Of a DNA stretch of 64,000 bases, positions 1 through 12,800 are shown piece by piece. The stretch is from the NCBI GenBank assembly GCA_964036315.1, contig OZ038517.1, positions 14,960,013-15,024,012 of the forward strand. The letters are read 5' to 3'. Below the pieces are notes generated by a model, which was not told the DNA's origin, did not search any database, and worked only from the letters and a program-made list of their open reading frames with translations. This stretch comes from Acanthosepion esculentum. Lineage: Eukaryota > Mollusca > Cephalopoda > Sepiida > Sepiidae. The translations under genes and the position numbers were made by a program. Every line of letters begins with the position of its first letter. Position 1 is the first letter of the stretch.

Positions 1-3000
1 TAAGAATGGGAACAAAAGATTAACAATGGTAACTGAATGTTAACAAGCCCGGTGAAAGGAAACAATTGTAATAAATATTAAGAACGGTAAAAGAAGTTTA
101 AGCCATCTCAGAAAAGATTAAGAATTGGAAAAAAGATGAACAATGGTAACTGAATGTTACCAAGCCCGGAGAAGGCAAACAATTGTAATAAATATTAAGG
201 ACCGTAAAAGAAGTTTAAGCCATCTCAGAAAAGATTAAGAATGTGAACAAAATATTAACAATGGTAACTGAATGTTAACAAGCCCGGAGAATGCAAACAA
301 ATATAATAAATATTAAGAACGGTAAAAGATGTTTAATCCATCTCAGAAAAGATTAAGAATTGGAACAAAAGATGAACAATGGTAACTGAATGTTACCAAG
401 CCCGGAGAAGGCAAACAATTGTAATAAATATTAAGGACCGTAAAAGAAGTTTAAGCCATCTCAGAAAAGATTAGGAATGGGAACAAAATATTAACAATGG
501 TAACTGAATGTTAACAAGCCCGGAGAAGGCAAACAATTGTAATAAATATTGAGAACGGTAAAAGAAGTTTAAGCCATCTCAGAAAAGATTAAGAATGGGA
601 ACAAAAGATTAACAATGGTAAATGAATGTTAACAAGCCCGGAGAAGGTAAACAATGGTAATAAATATTAAGAACGGTAAAAGAAGTTTAAGCATCTCAGA
701 AAAGATTGAGAATGGGAACAAAAGATTAACAATGGTAAGTGAATGTTAACAAGCCCGGAGAAGGCAAACAATTGTAATAAATATGAAGAACGGTAAAAGA
801 AGTTTAAGCATCTCAGAAAAGATTGAGAATGGGAACAAAAGATTAACAATGGTAAGTGAATGTTAACAAGCCCGGAGAAGGCAAACAATTGTAATAAATA
901 TGAAGAACGGTAAAAGAAGTTTAAGCCATCTCAGAAAAGATTAAGAATGGGAGCAAAAGATTAACAATGGTAACTGAATGTTAACAAGCTCGGAGAAGGC
1001 AAACAATTGTAATAAATGTTAAGAAAGCTAAAAGAAGCTTAAGCCATCTCAGAAAAGATTGAGAATGGGAACACAAGATTAACAATGGTAACTGAATGTT
1101 AACAAGCCCGGAGAAGGCAAACAATTGTAATAAAGATTGACATCGGTAAAAGAAGTTTAAGCCATCTCAGAAAAGATTAAGAATGGGAACAAAAGATTAA
1201 CAATGGTAACTGAATGTTAAAAAGCCCGGGGAATGCAAACAATTGTAATAAATATTAAGAACGGTAAAAGAAGTTTAAGCCATCTCAGAAAAGATTAAGA
1301 ATGGGAACAAAAGATTAACAATGGTAACTGAATGTTAACAAGCCCGGAGAAGGCAAACAATTGTAATAAATATTAAGACCGGTAAAAGAAGTTTAAGCCA
1401 TCTCAGAAAAGATTAAGAATTGGAAAAAAGATGAACAATGGTAACTGAATGTTACCAAGCCCGGAGAAGGCAAACAATTGTAATAAATATTAAGGACCGT
1501 AAAAGAAGTTTAAGCCATCTCAGAAAAGATTAAGAATGGGAACAAAAGATTAACAATGGTAACTGAATGTTAACAAGACCGGAGAAGGTAAACAATTGTA
1601 ATAAATATTAAGAACGGTAAAAGAAGTTCAAGCCATCTCAGAAAAGATTAAGAATTGGAACAAAAGATGAACAATGGTAACTGAATGTTACCAAGCCCGG
1701 AGAAGGCAAACAATTGTAATAAATATTAAGGACCGTAAAAGAAGTTTAAGCCATCTCAGAAAAGATTAGGAATGGGAACAAAATATTAACAATGGTAACT
1801 GAATGTTAACAAGCCCGGAGAAGGCAAACAATTGTAATAAATATTGAGAACGGTAAAAGAAGTTTAAGCCATCTCAGAAAAGATTAAGAATGGGAACAAA
1901 AGATTAACAATGGTAAATGAATGTTAACAAGCCCGGAGAAGGTAAACAATGGTAATAAATATTGAGAACGGTAAAAGAAGTTTAAGCCATCTCAGAAAAG
2001 ATTAAGAATGGGAACAAAAGATTAACAATGGTAACTGAATGTTAACAAGCCCGGAGAAAGCTAACAATTGTAATAAATATTAAGAACGGTAAAAGAAGTT
2101 TAAGCCATCTCAGAAAAGATTAAGAATTGGAACAAAAGATGAACAATGGTAACTGAATGTTACCAAGTCCGGAGAAGGCAAACAATTGTAATAAATATTA
2201 AGGACCGTAAAAGAAGTTTAAGCCATCTCAGAAAAGATTAAGAATGGGAACAAAAGATTAACAATGGTAACTGAATGTTAACAAGCCTGGAGAAGGTAAA
2301 CAATTGTAATAAATATTAAGAACGGTAAAAGAAGTTCAAGCCATCTCAGAAAAGATTAAGAATGGGAACAAAAGATTAATAATGGTAACTGAATGTTAAC
2401 AAACCCGGAGAAGGTAAACAGTTGTAATAAATATTATAACGTTAAAAGAAGTTTATGCCATCTCAGAAAAGATTAAGAATGGGAACAAAAGATTAACAAT
2501 GGTAACTGAATGTTACCAAGCCCGGAGAATGCAAACAATTGTAATAAATATTAAGGACCGTAAAAGAAGTTTAAGCCATCTCAGAAAAGATTAGGAATGT
2601 GAACAAAAGATCAACAATGGTAACTGAATGTTAACAAGCCCGGAGAATGCAAACAAATATAATAAATATTAAGAACGGTAAAAGAAGTTTAATCCATCTC
2701 AGAAAAGATTAAGAATTGGAACAAAAGATGAACAATGGTAACTGAATGTTACCAAGCCCGGAGAAGGCAAACAATTGTAATAAATATTAAGGACCGTAAA
2801 AGAAGTTTAAGCCATCTCAGAAAAGATTAAGAATGGGAACAAAAGATTAACAATGGTAACTGAATGTTAACAAGCCCGGAGAAGGTAAACAATTGTAATA
2901 AATATTAAGAACGGTAAAAGAAGTTTAAGCCATCTCAGAAAAGATTAAGAATGGGAACAAAAGATTAACAATGGTAACTGAATGTTAACAAGCCCGGAGA

Positions 3001-3530
3001 AGGCAAACAATTGTAATAAATATTAAGACCGGTAAAAGAAGTTTAAGCCATCTCAGAAAAGATTAGGAATGGGAAGACAAGATTAACAATGGTAACTGAA
3101 TGTTAACAAGCCCGGAGAAGGCAAACAATTGTAATAAATATTGAGAACGGTAAAAAGAAGTTTAAGCCATCTCAGAAAAGATTAAGAATGGGAACAAAAG
3201 ATTAACAATGGTAAATGAATGTTAACAAGCCCGGAGACGGTAAACAATTGTAATAAATATTAAGAACGGTAAAAGAAGTTTAAGCCATCTCAGAAAAGAT
3301 TAAGAATGGGAAGAAAAGATTAACAATGGTAACTGAATGTTAACAAGCCCGGTGAAAGCAAACAATTGTAATAAATATTAAGAACGGTAAAAGAAGTTTA
3401 AGCCATCTCAGAAAAGATTAAGAATGGGAACAAAAGATTAACAATGGTAACTGAATGTTAACAAGCCCGGAGAAGGCAAACAATTGTAATAAATATTAAG
3501 AACGGTAAAAGAAGTTTAAGCCATCTCAGT
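1..3530 (+). repeat. 118-bp satellite, left block with two interleaved monomer types
   Basis: This stretch mixes a standard monomer with a second type carrying 'attggaacaaaagatgaac', 'gttaccaag' and 'aaggaccg'. The second type is seen at about 119, 354, 1400, 1636, 2105 and 2700. Two adjacent 117-bp monomers near 667-888 lack one base ('aagcatctc' instead of 'aagccatctc'). That makes the unit divisible by three and leaves a spurious 73-codon open frame on the minus strand. No clean higher-order period was found by eye here. Confidence 0.8.
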
Positions 3531-6500
3531 AAAGATTAAGAATGGGAACAAAAGATTAACAATGGTAACTGAATGTTAACAAGCCTTGAGAAAGCAAACA
3601 ATTGTAATAAATATTAATAACGGTAAAAGAAGTTTAAGTCATGTCAGAAAAGATTAAGAATTGGAACAAAAGATGAACAATGGTAACTGAATGTTACCAA
3701 GCCCGGAGAAGGCAAACAATTGCAATAAATATTAAGGACCGTAAAAGAAGTTTAAGCCATCTCAGAAAATATTAAGAATGGGAACAAAAGATTAACAATG
3801 GTAACGGAATGTTAACAAGCCCGGAGAAGGCAAACAATTGTAATAAATATTAAGAACGGTAAAAGAAGTTTAAGCCATCTCAGAAAAGATTAAGAATGGG
3901 AACAAAAGATTAACAATGGTAACTGAATGTTAACAAGCCTGGAGAAAGTAAACTATTGTAATAAATATTAAGAACGGTAAAAGAAGTTTAAGCCATCTCA
4001 GAAAAGATTCAGAATGGGAACAAAAGATTAACAATGGTAACTGAATGTTAACAATTCCGGAGAAGGCAAACAGTTGTAATAAATATTAAGAACGGTAAAA
4101 GAAGTTTATGCCATCCCAGAAAAGATTAAGTATGGGAACAAAAGATTAACAATGGTAATTGAATGTTAACAAGCCCGGAGAAAGTAAACTATTGTAATAA
4201 ATATTAAGAACGGTAAAATAAGTTTAAGCCATCTCAGAAAAGATTAAAAATGGGAACAAAAGATTAACAATGGTAACTGAATGTTAACAAGCCCAGAGAA
4301 GGCAAACAATTGTAATAAATATTAAGAACGGTAAAAGAAGTTTAAGCCATCTCAGAAAAGATTAAGAATGGGAACAAAAGATTAACAATGGTAACTGAAT
4401 GTTAACAAGCCCGGAGAAGGCAAACAATTGTAATAAATATTAAGAACGGTAAAAGAAGTTTTAGCCATCTCAGTAAAGATTAAGAATGGGAACAAAAGAT
4501 TAACAATGGTAACTGAATGTTAACAAGCCCGGAGAAGGCAAACAATTGTGATAAATATTAAGAACGATAAAAGAAGTTTAAGGCATCTCAGAAAAGATTA
4601 AGAATGCGAACAAAAGATTAACAATGGTAACTGAATGTTAACAAGCCCAGAGAAGGCAAACAATTGTAAAAAATATTGAGAACGGTAAAAGAAGTTTAAG
4701 ACATCTCAGAAAAGATTAAGAATGGGAACAAAAGATTAACAATGGTAACTGAATGTTAACAAGCCCGGAGAAAGTAAACTATTGTAATAAATATTAAGAA
4801 CGGTAAAAGAAGTTTAAGCCATCTCAGAAAAGATTCAGAATGGGAACAAAAGATTAACAATGGCAATTGAATGTTAACAAGCCCGGAGAAAGTAAACTAT
4901 TGTAATAAATATTAAGAACGGTAAAAGAAGTTTAAGCCATCTCAGAAAAGATTAAGAATGGGAATAAAAGATTAACAATGGTAACTGAATGTTAACAAGC
5001 CCAGAGAAGGCAAACAATTGTAATAAATATTAAGAACGGTAAAAGAAGTTTAAGCCATCTCAGAAAAGATTAAGAATGCGAACAAAAGATTAACAATGGT
5101 AACTGAATGTTAAATAGCCCGGAGAAGGTAAACAGTTGTAATAAATATTATAACGGTAATAGAAGTTTAAGCCATCTCAGAAAAGATTAGGAATGGGAAC
5201 AAATGATTAACAATGGTAACTGAATATTAACAAGACCGGAGAAAGTCAACTATTGTAATAAATATTAAGAACGGTAAAATAAGTTTAAGCCATCTCAGAA
5301 AAGATGAAGAATGGGAACAAAAGATTAACAGTGGTAACTGAATGTTAACAAGCCCGGAGGAAGTAAACTATTGTAATAAATATTAAGAACGGTAAAAGAA
5401 GTTCAAGCCATCTCAGAAAACATTAAGAATGTGAACAAAAGATTAACAATGGTAACTGAATGTTAACAAGCCCGGTGAAGGCAAACAATTGTAATAAATA
5501 TTAAGGACCGTAAAAAAGTTTAAGCCATGTCAGAAAAGTTTAAGAATGGGAAGAAAAGATTAACAATGGTAACTGAATGTTAACAAGCCGGGAGAAGGCA
5601 AACAATTGTTATAAATATTAAGAACGGTAAAAGAAGTTTAAGCCATCTCAGAAAAGATTCAGAATGGGAACAAAAGATTAACAATGGTAACTGAATGTTA
5701 ACAAGCCCAGAGAAGGCAAACAATTGTAATAAATATTAAGGACAGTAAAAGAAGTTTAAGCCATCTCAGAAAAGATTAAGAATGGGAACAAAAGATTAAC
5801 AATGGTAACTGAATGTTAACAAGCCCGGAGAAGGCAAACAATTGTAATAAATATTAAGAACGATAAAAAAGTTTAAGGCATCTCAGAAAAGATTAAGAAT
5901 ACGAACAAAAGATTAACAATGGTAACTGAATGTTAACAAGCCCAGAGAAGGCACACTATTGTAATAAATATTAAGAACGGTAAAAGAAGTTTAAGCCATC
6001 TCAGAAAAGATTCAGAATGGGAACAAAAGATTAACAATGGTAACTGAATGTTAACAATTCCGGAGAAGGCAAACAGTTGTAATAAATATTAAGAACGGTA
6101 AAAGAAGTTTATGCCATCCCAGAAAAGATTAAGAATGGGAACAAAAGATTAACAATGGTAACTGAATGTTAACAAGCCCGGAGAAAGTCAACTATTGTAA
6201 TAAATATTAAGAACGGTAAAAGAAGTTTATGCCATCTCAGAAAAGATTAAGAATGTAAGAAAAGATTAACAATGGTAACTGAATGTTAACAAGCCCGGAG
6301 ACGGTAAACAATTGTAATAAATATTAAGAACGGTAAAAGAAGTTTAAGCCATCTCAGAAAAGATTAAGAATGGGAACAAAAGATTACCAATGGTAACTGA
6401 ATGTTAACAATTCCGGAGAAGGCAAACAGTTGTAATAAACATTAAGAACGGTAAAAGAAGTTTATGCCATCCCAGAAAAGATTAAGAATGGGAACAAAAG

Positions 6501-6710
6501 ATTAACAATGGTAACTGAATGTTAACAAGACGGAGAAAGTCAACTATTGTAATAAATATTAAGAACGGTAAAAGAAGTTTATGCCATCTCAGAAAAGAAT
6601 AAGAATGTAAGAAAAGATTAACAATGGTAACTGAATGTTAACAAGCCCGGAGACGGTAAACAATTGTAATAAATATTAAGAACGGTAAAAGAAGTTTAAG
6701 CCATCTCAGA
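3531..6710 (+). repeat. 3,180-bp higher-order unit (27 monomers), copy 1
   Basis: Comparing the text at an offset of 3,180 bp, I saw no difference between this block and 6,711-9,890, including rare private variants such as 'aagccttgag', 'gtaacggaatg', 'taaatagcccgg', 'gtaatagaag' and 'gaatacgaac'. The first mismatch to the left is at position 3,530 (t versus a at 6,710). The unit is 27 monomers minus six bases. Confidence 0.93.
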
Positions 6711-9700
6711 AAAGATTAAGAATGGGAACAAAAGATTAACAATGGTAACTGAATGTTAACAAGCCTTGAGAAAGCAAACAATTGTAATAAATATTAATAA
6801 CGGTAAAAGAAGTTTAAGTCATGTCAGAAAAGATTAAGAATTGGAACAAAAGATGAACAATGGTAACTGAATGTTACCAAGCCCGGAGAAGGCAAACAAT
6901 TGCAATAAATATTAAGGACCGTAAAAGAAGTTTAAGCCATCTCAGAAAATATTAAGAATGGGAACAAAAGATTAACAATGGTAACGGAATGTTAACAAGC
7001 CCGGAGAAGGCAAACAATTGTAATAAATATTAAGAACGGTAAAAGAAGTTTAAGCCATCTCAGAAAAGATTAAGAATGGGAACAAAAGATTAACAATGGT
7101 AACTGAATGTTAACAAGCCTGGAGAAAGTAAACTATTGTAATAAATATTAAGAACGGTAAAAGAAGTTTAAGCCATCTCAGAAAAGATTCAGAATGGGAA
7201 CAAAAGATTAACAATGGTAACTGAATGTTAACAATTCCGGAGAAGGCAAACAGTTGTAATAAATATTAAGAACGGTAAAAGAAGTTTATGCCATCCCAGA
7301 AAAGATTAAGTATGGGAACAAAAGATTAACAATGGTAATTGAATGTTAACAAGCCCGGAGAAAGTAAACTATTGTAATAAATATTAAGAACGGTAAAATA
7401 AGTTTAAGCCATCTCAGAAAAGATTAAAAATGGGAACAAAAGATTAACAATGGTAACTGAATGTTAACAAGCCCAGAGAAGGCAAACAATTGTAATAAAT
7501 ATTAAGAACGGTAAAAGAAGTTTAAGCCATCTCAGAAAAGATTAAGAATGGGAACAAAAGATTAACAATGGTAACTGAATGTTAACAAGCCCGGAGAAGG
7601 CAAACAATTGTAATAAATATTAAGAACGGTAAAAGAAGTTTTAGCCATCTCAGTAAAGATTAAGAATGGGAACAAAAGATTAACAATGGTAACTGAATGT
7701 TAACAAGCCCGGAGAAGGCAAACAATTGTGATAAATATTAAGAACGATAAAAGAAGTTTAAGGCATCTCAGAAAAGATTAAGAATGCGAACAAAAGATTA
7801 ACAATGGTAACTGAATGTTAACAAGCCCAGAGAAGGCAAACAATTGTAAAAAATATTGAGAACGGTAAAAGAAGTTTAAGACATCTCAGAAAAGATTAAG
7901 AATGGGAACAAAAGATTAACAATGGTAACTGAATGTTAACAAGCCCGGAGAAAGTAAACTATTGTAATAAATATTAAGAACGGTAAAAGAAGTTTAAGCC
8001 ATCTCAGAAAAGATTCAGAATGGGAACAAAAGATTAACAATGGCAATTGAATGTTAACAAGCCCGGAGAAAGTAAACTATTGTAATAAATATTAAGAACG
8101 GTAAAAGAAGTTTAAGCCATCTCAGAAAAGATTAAGAATGGGAATAAAAGATTAACAATGGTAACTGAATGTTAACAAGCCCAGAGAAGGCAAACAATTG
8201 TAATAAATATTAAGAACGGTAAAAGAAGTTTAAGCCATCTCAGAAAAGATTAAGAATGCGAACAAAAGATTAACAATGGTAACTGAATGTTAAATAGCCC
8301 GGAGAAGGTAAACAGTTGTAATAAATATTATAACGGTAATAGAAGTTTAAGCCATCTCAGAAAAGATTAGGAATGGGAACAAATGATTAACAATGGTAAC
8401 TGAATATTAACAAGACCGGAGAAAGTCAACTATTGTAATAAATATTAAGAACGGTAAAATAAGTTTAAGCCATCTCAGAAAAGATGAAGAATGGGAACAA
8501 AAGATTAACAGTGGTAACTGAATGTTAACAAGCCCGGAGGAAGTAAACTATTGTAATAAATATTAAGAACGGTAAAAGAAGTTCAAGCCATCTCAGAAAA
8601 CATTAAGAATGTGAACAAAAGATTAACAATGGTAACTGAATGTTAACAAGCCCGGTGAAGGCAAACAATTGTAATAAATATTAAGGACCGTAAAAAAGTT
8701 TAAGCCATGTCAGAAAAGTTTAAGAATGGGAAGAAAAGATTAACAATGGTAACTGAATGTTAACAAGCCGGGAGAAGGCAAACAATTGTTATAAATATTA
8801 AGAACGGTAAAAGAAGTTTAAGCCATCTCAGAAAAGATTCAGAATGGGAACAAAAGATTAACAATGGTAACTGAATGTTAACAAGCCCAGAGAAGGCAAA
8901 CAATTGTAATAAATATTAAGGACAGTAAAAGAAGTTTAAGCCATCTCAGAAAAGATTAAGAATGGGAACAAAAGATTAACAATGGTAACTGAATGTTAAC
9001 AAGCCCGGAGAAGGCAAACAATTGTAATAAATATTAAGAACGATAAAAAAGTTTAAGGCATCTCAGAAAAGATTAAGAATACGAACAAAAGATTAACAAT
9101 GGTAACTGAATGTTAACAAGCCCAGAGAAGGCACACTATTGTAATAAATATTAAGAACGGTAAAAGAAGTTTAAGCCATCTCAGAAAAGATTCAGAATGG
9201 GAACAAAAGATTAACAATGGTAACTGAATGTTAACAATTCCGGAGAAGGCAAACAGTTGTAATAAATATTAAGAACGGTAAAAGAAGTTTATGCCATCCC
9301 AGAAAAGATTAAGAATGGGAACAAAAGATTAACAATGGTAACTGAATGTTAACAAGCCCGGAGAAAGTCAACTATTGTAATAAATATTAAGAACGGTAAA
9401 AGAAGTTTATGCCATCTCAGAAAAGATTAAGAATGTAAGAAAAGATTAACAATGGTAACTGAATGTTAACAAGCCCGGAGACGGTAAACAATTGTAATAA
9501 ATATTAAGAACGGTAAAAGAAGTTTAAGCCATCTCAGAAAAGATTAAGAATGGGAACAAAAGATTACCAATGGTAACTGAATGTTAACAATTCCGGAGAA
9601 GGCAAACAGTTGTAATAAACATTAAGAACGGTAAAAGAAGTTTATGCCATCCCAGAAAAGATTAAGAATGGGAACAAAAGATTAACAATGGTAACTGAAT

Positions 9701-9890
9701 GTTAACAAGACGGAGAAAGTCAACTATTGTAATAAATATTAAGAACGGTAAAAGAAGTTTATGCCATCTCAGAAAAGAATAAGAATGTAAGAAAAGATTA
9801 ACAATGGTAACTGAATGTTAACAAGCCCGGAGACGGTAAACAATTGTAATAAATATTAAGAACGGTAAAAGAAGTTTAAGCCATCTCAGA
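6711..9890 (+). repeat. 3,180-bp higher-order unit (27 monomers), copy 2
   Basis: This is a direct tandem copy of 3,531-6,710. Identity continues to about 9,945 (against 6,765), where 'aagccttgag' is replaced by 'aagcccggag'. The absence of differences over more than 3.2 kb, while neighbouring monomers differ by several percent, indicates a very recent event or a duplicated stretch introduced in assembly. Confidence 0.93.
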
Positions 9891-12800
9891 AAAGATTAAG
9901 AATGGGAACAAAAGATTAACAATGGTAACTGAATGTTAACAAGCCCGGAGAAGGCAAACAATTGTAATAAATATTAAGGACCGTAAAAGAAGTTTAAGCC
10001 ATCTCAGAAAAGATTAAGAATGGGAACAAAAGATTAACAATGGTAATTGAATGTTAACAAGCCCGGAGAAAGTAAACTATTGTAATAAATATTAAGAACG
10101 GTAAAATAAGTTTAAGCCATCTCAGAAAAGATTAAAAATGGGAACAAAAGATTAACAATGGTAACTGAATGTTAACAAGCCCAGAGAAGGCAAACAATTG
10201 TAATAAATATTAAGAACGGTAAAAGAAGTTTAAGCCATCTCAGAAAAGATTAAGAATGGGAACAAAAGATTAACAATGGTAAATGAATGTTAACAAGCCC
10301 GGAGAAGGCAAACAATTGTAATAAATATTAAGAACGGTAAAAGAAGTTTAAGCCATCTCAGTAAAGATTAAGTATGGGAACAAAAGATTAACAATGGTAA
10401 CTGAATGTTAACAAGCCCGGAGAAGGCAAACAATTGTGATAAATATTAAGAACGATAAAAGAAGTTTAAGGCATCTCAGAAAAGATTAAGAATGCGAACA
10501 AAAGATTAACAATGGTAACTGAATGTTAACAAGCCCAGAGAAGGCAAACAATACTAAAAAATATTAAGAACGGTAAAAGAAGTTTAAGACATCTCAGAAA
10601 AGATTAAGAATGGGAACAAAAGATTAACAATGGTAACTGAATGTTAACAAGCCCGGAGAAAGTAAACTATTGTAATAAATATTAAGAACGGTAAAAGAAG
10701 TTTAAGCCATCTCAGAAAAGATTCAGAATGGGAACAAAAGATTAACAATGGCAATTGAATGTTAACAAGCCCGGAGAAAGTAAACTATTGTAATAAATAT
10801 TAAGAACGGTAAAAGAAGTTTAAGCCATCTCAGAAAAGATTAAGAATGGGAATAAAAGATTAACAATGGTAACTGAATGTTAACAAGCCCAGAGAAGGCA
10901 AACAATTGTAATGAATATTAAGAACGGTAAAAGAAGTTTAAGCCATCTCAGAAAAGATTAAGAATGCGAACAAAAGATTAACAATGGTAACTGAATGTTA
11001 ACAAGCCCGGAGAAGGTAAACAGTTGTAATAAATATTATAACGGTAAAAGAAGTTTATGCCATCTCAGAAAAGATTAGGAATGGGAACAAATGATTAACA
11101 ATGGTAACTGAATGTTAACAAGCCCGGAGAAAGTCAACTATTGTAATAAATATTAAGAACGGTAAAAGAAGTTTAAGCCATCTCAGAAAACATTAAGAAT
11201 GGGAACAAAAGATTAACAATGGTAACTGAATGTTAACAAGCCCGGTGAAGGCAAACAATTGTAATAAATATTAAGGACCGTAAAAAAGTTTAAGCCATGT
11301 CAGAAAAGTTTAAGAATGGGAAGAAAAGATTAACAATGGTAACTGAATGTTAACAAGCCGGGAGAAGGCAAACAATTGTTATAAATATTAAGAACGATAA
11401 AAGAAGTTTAAGCCATCTCAAAAAAGATTAAGTATGGGAACAAAAGATTAACAATGGTAACTGAATGTTAACATGCCCGGAGAAGGTAAACAATTGTAAT
11501 AAATATTAAGAACGGTAAAAGAAGTTTAAGCCATCTCAGAAAAGATTAAGAATGGGAACAAAAGATTAACAATGGTAACTGAATGTTAACAAGCCCAGAG
11601 AAGGCAAACAATTGTAATAAATATTAAGAACGGTAAAAGAAGTTTAAGCCATCTCAGAAAAGATTAAGAATGGGAACAAAAGATTAACAATGGTAACTGA
11701 ATGTTAACAAGCCCGGAGAAGGCAAACAATTGTAATAAATATTAAGAACGGTAAAAGAAGTTTAAGCCATCTCAGTAAAGATTAAGAATGGGAACAAAAG
11801 ATTAACAATGGTAACTGAATGTTAACAAGCCCGGAGAAAGCAAACAATTGTAATAAATATTAAGAAAGGTAAAAGAAGTTTAAGCCATCTCAGAAAAGAT
11901 TAAGAATGGGAACAAAAGATGAACATTGGCAACTGAATGTTACCAAGCCAAGAGATGGCAAACAATTGTAATAAATATTAAGGACCGTAAAAGAAGTTTA
12001 AGCCATCTCAGAAAAGATTAAGAATGGGAACAAAAGATTAACAATGGTAACTGAATGTTAACAAGCCCGGAGAAGGCAAACAATTGTAATAAATATTAAG
12101 AACGATAAAAGAAGTTTAAGGCATCTCAGTAAAGATTAAGAATACGAACAAAAGATTAACAATGGTAACTGAATGTTAACAAGCCCAGAGAAGGCAAACA
12201 ATTGTAATAAATATTAAGAACGGTAAAAGAAGTTTAAGCCATCTCAGAAAAGATTAAGAATGGGAACAAAAGATTAACAATGGTAACTGAATGTTAACAA
12301 GCCCGGAGAAATTAAACTATTGCAATGAATATTAAGAACGGTAAAAGAAGTTTAAGCCATCTCAGAAAACATTAAAATGGGAACAAAAGATTAACAATGG
12401 TAACTGAATGTTAACAAGCCCGGTGAATGCAAACAATTGTAATAAATATTAAGGACCGTAAAAAAGTTTAAGCCATGTCAGAAAAGTTTAAGAATGGGAA
12501 CAAAAGATTAACAATGGTAACTGAATGTTAACAAGCCGGGAGAAGGCAAATAATTTTTATAAATATTAAGAACGATAAAAGAAGTTTAAGCGATCTCAGA
12601 AAAGATTAAGTATGGGAACAAAAGTTTAACAATGGTAACTGAATGTTAACATGCCCGGAGAAGGTAAACAATTGTAATAAATATTAAGAACGGTAAAAGA
12701 AAGTTTAAGCCATCTCAGAAAAGATTAAGAATGGGAACAAAAGATTAACAATGGTAACTGAATGTTAACAAGCCCGGAGAAAGTAAACTATTGTAATAAA

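Noticed and set aside
667..888. 73-codon minus-strand frame in the satellite
   Set aside because: It exists only because two adjacent monomers are 117 bp, a multiple of three. Its protein is a 39-residue monomer translation repeated.
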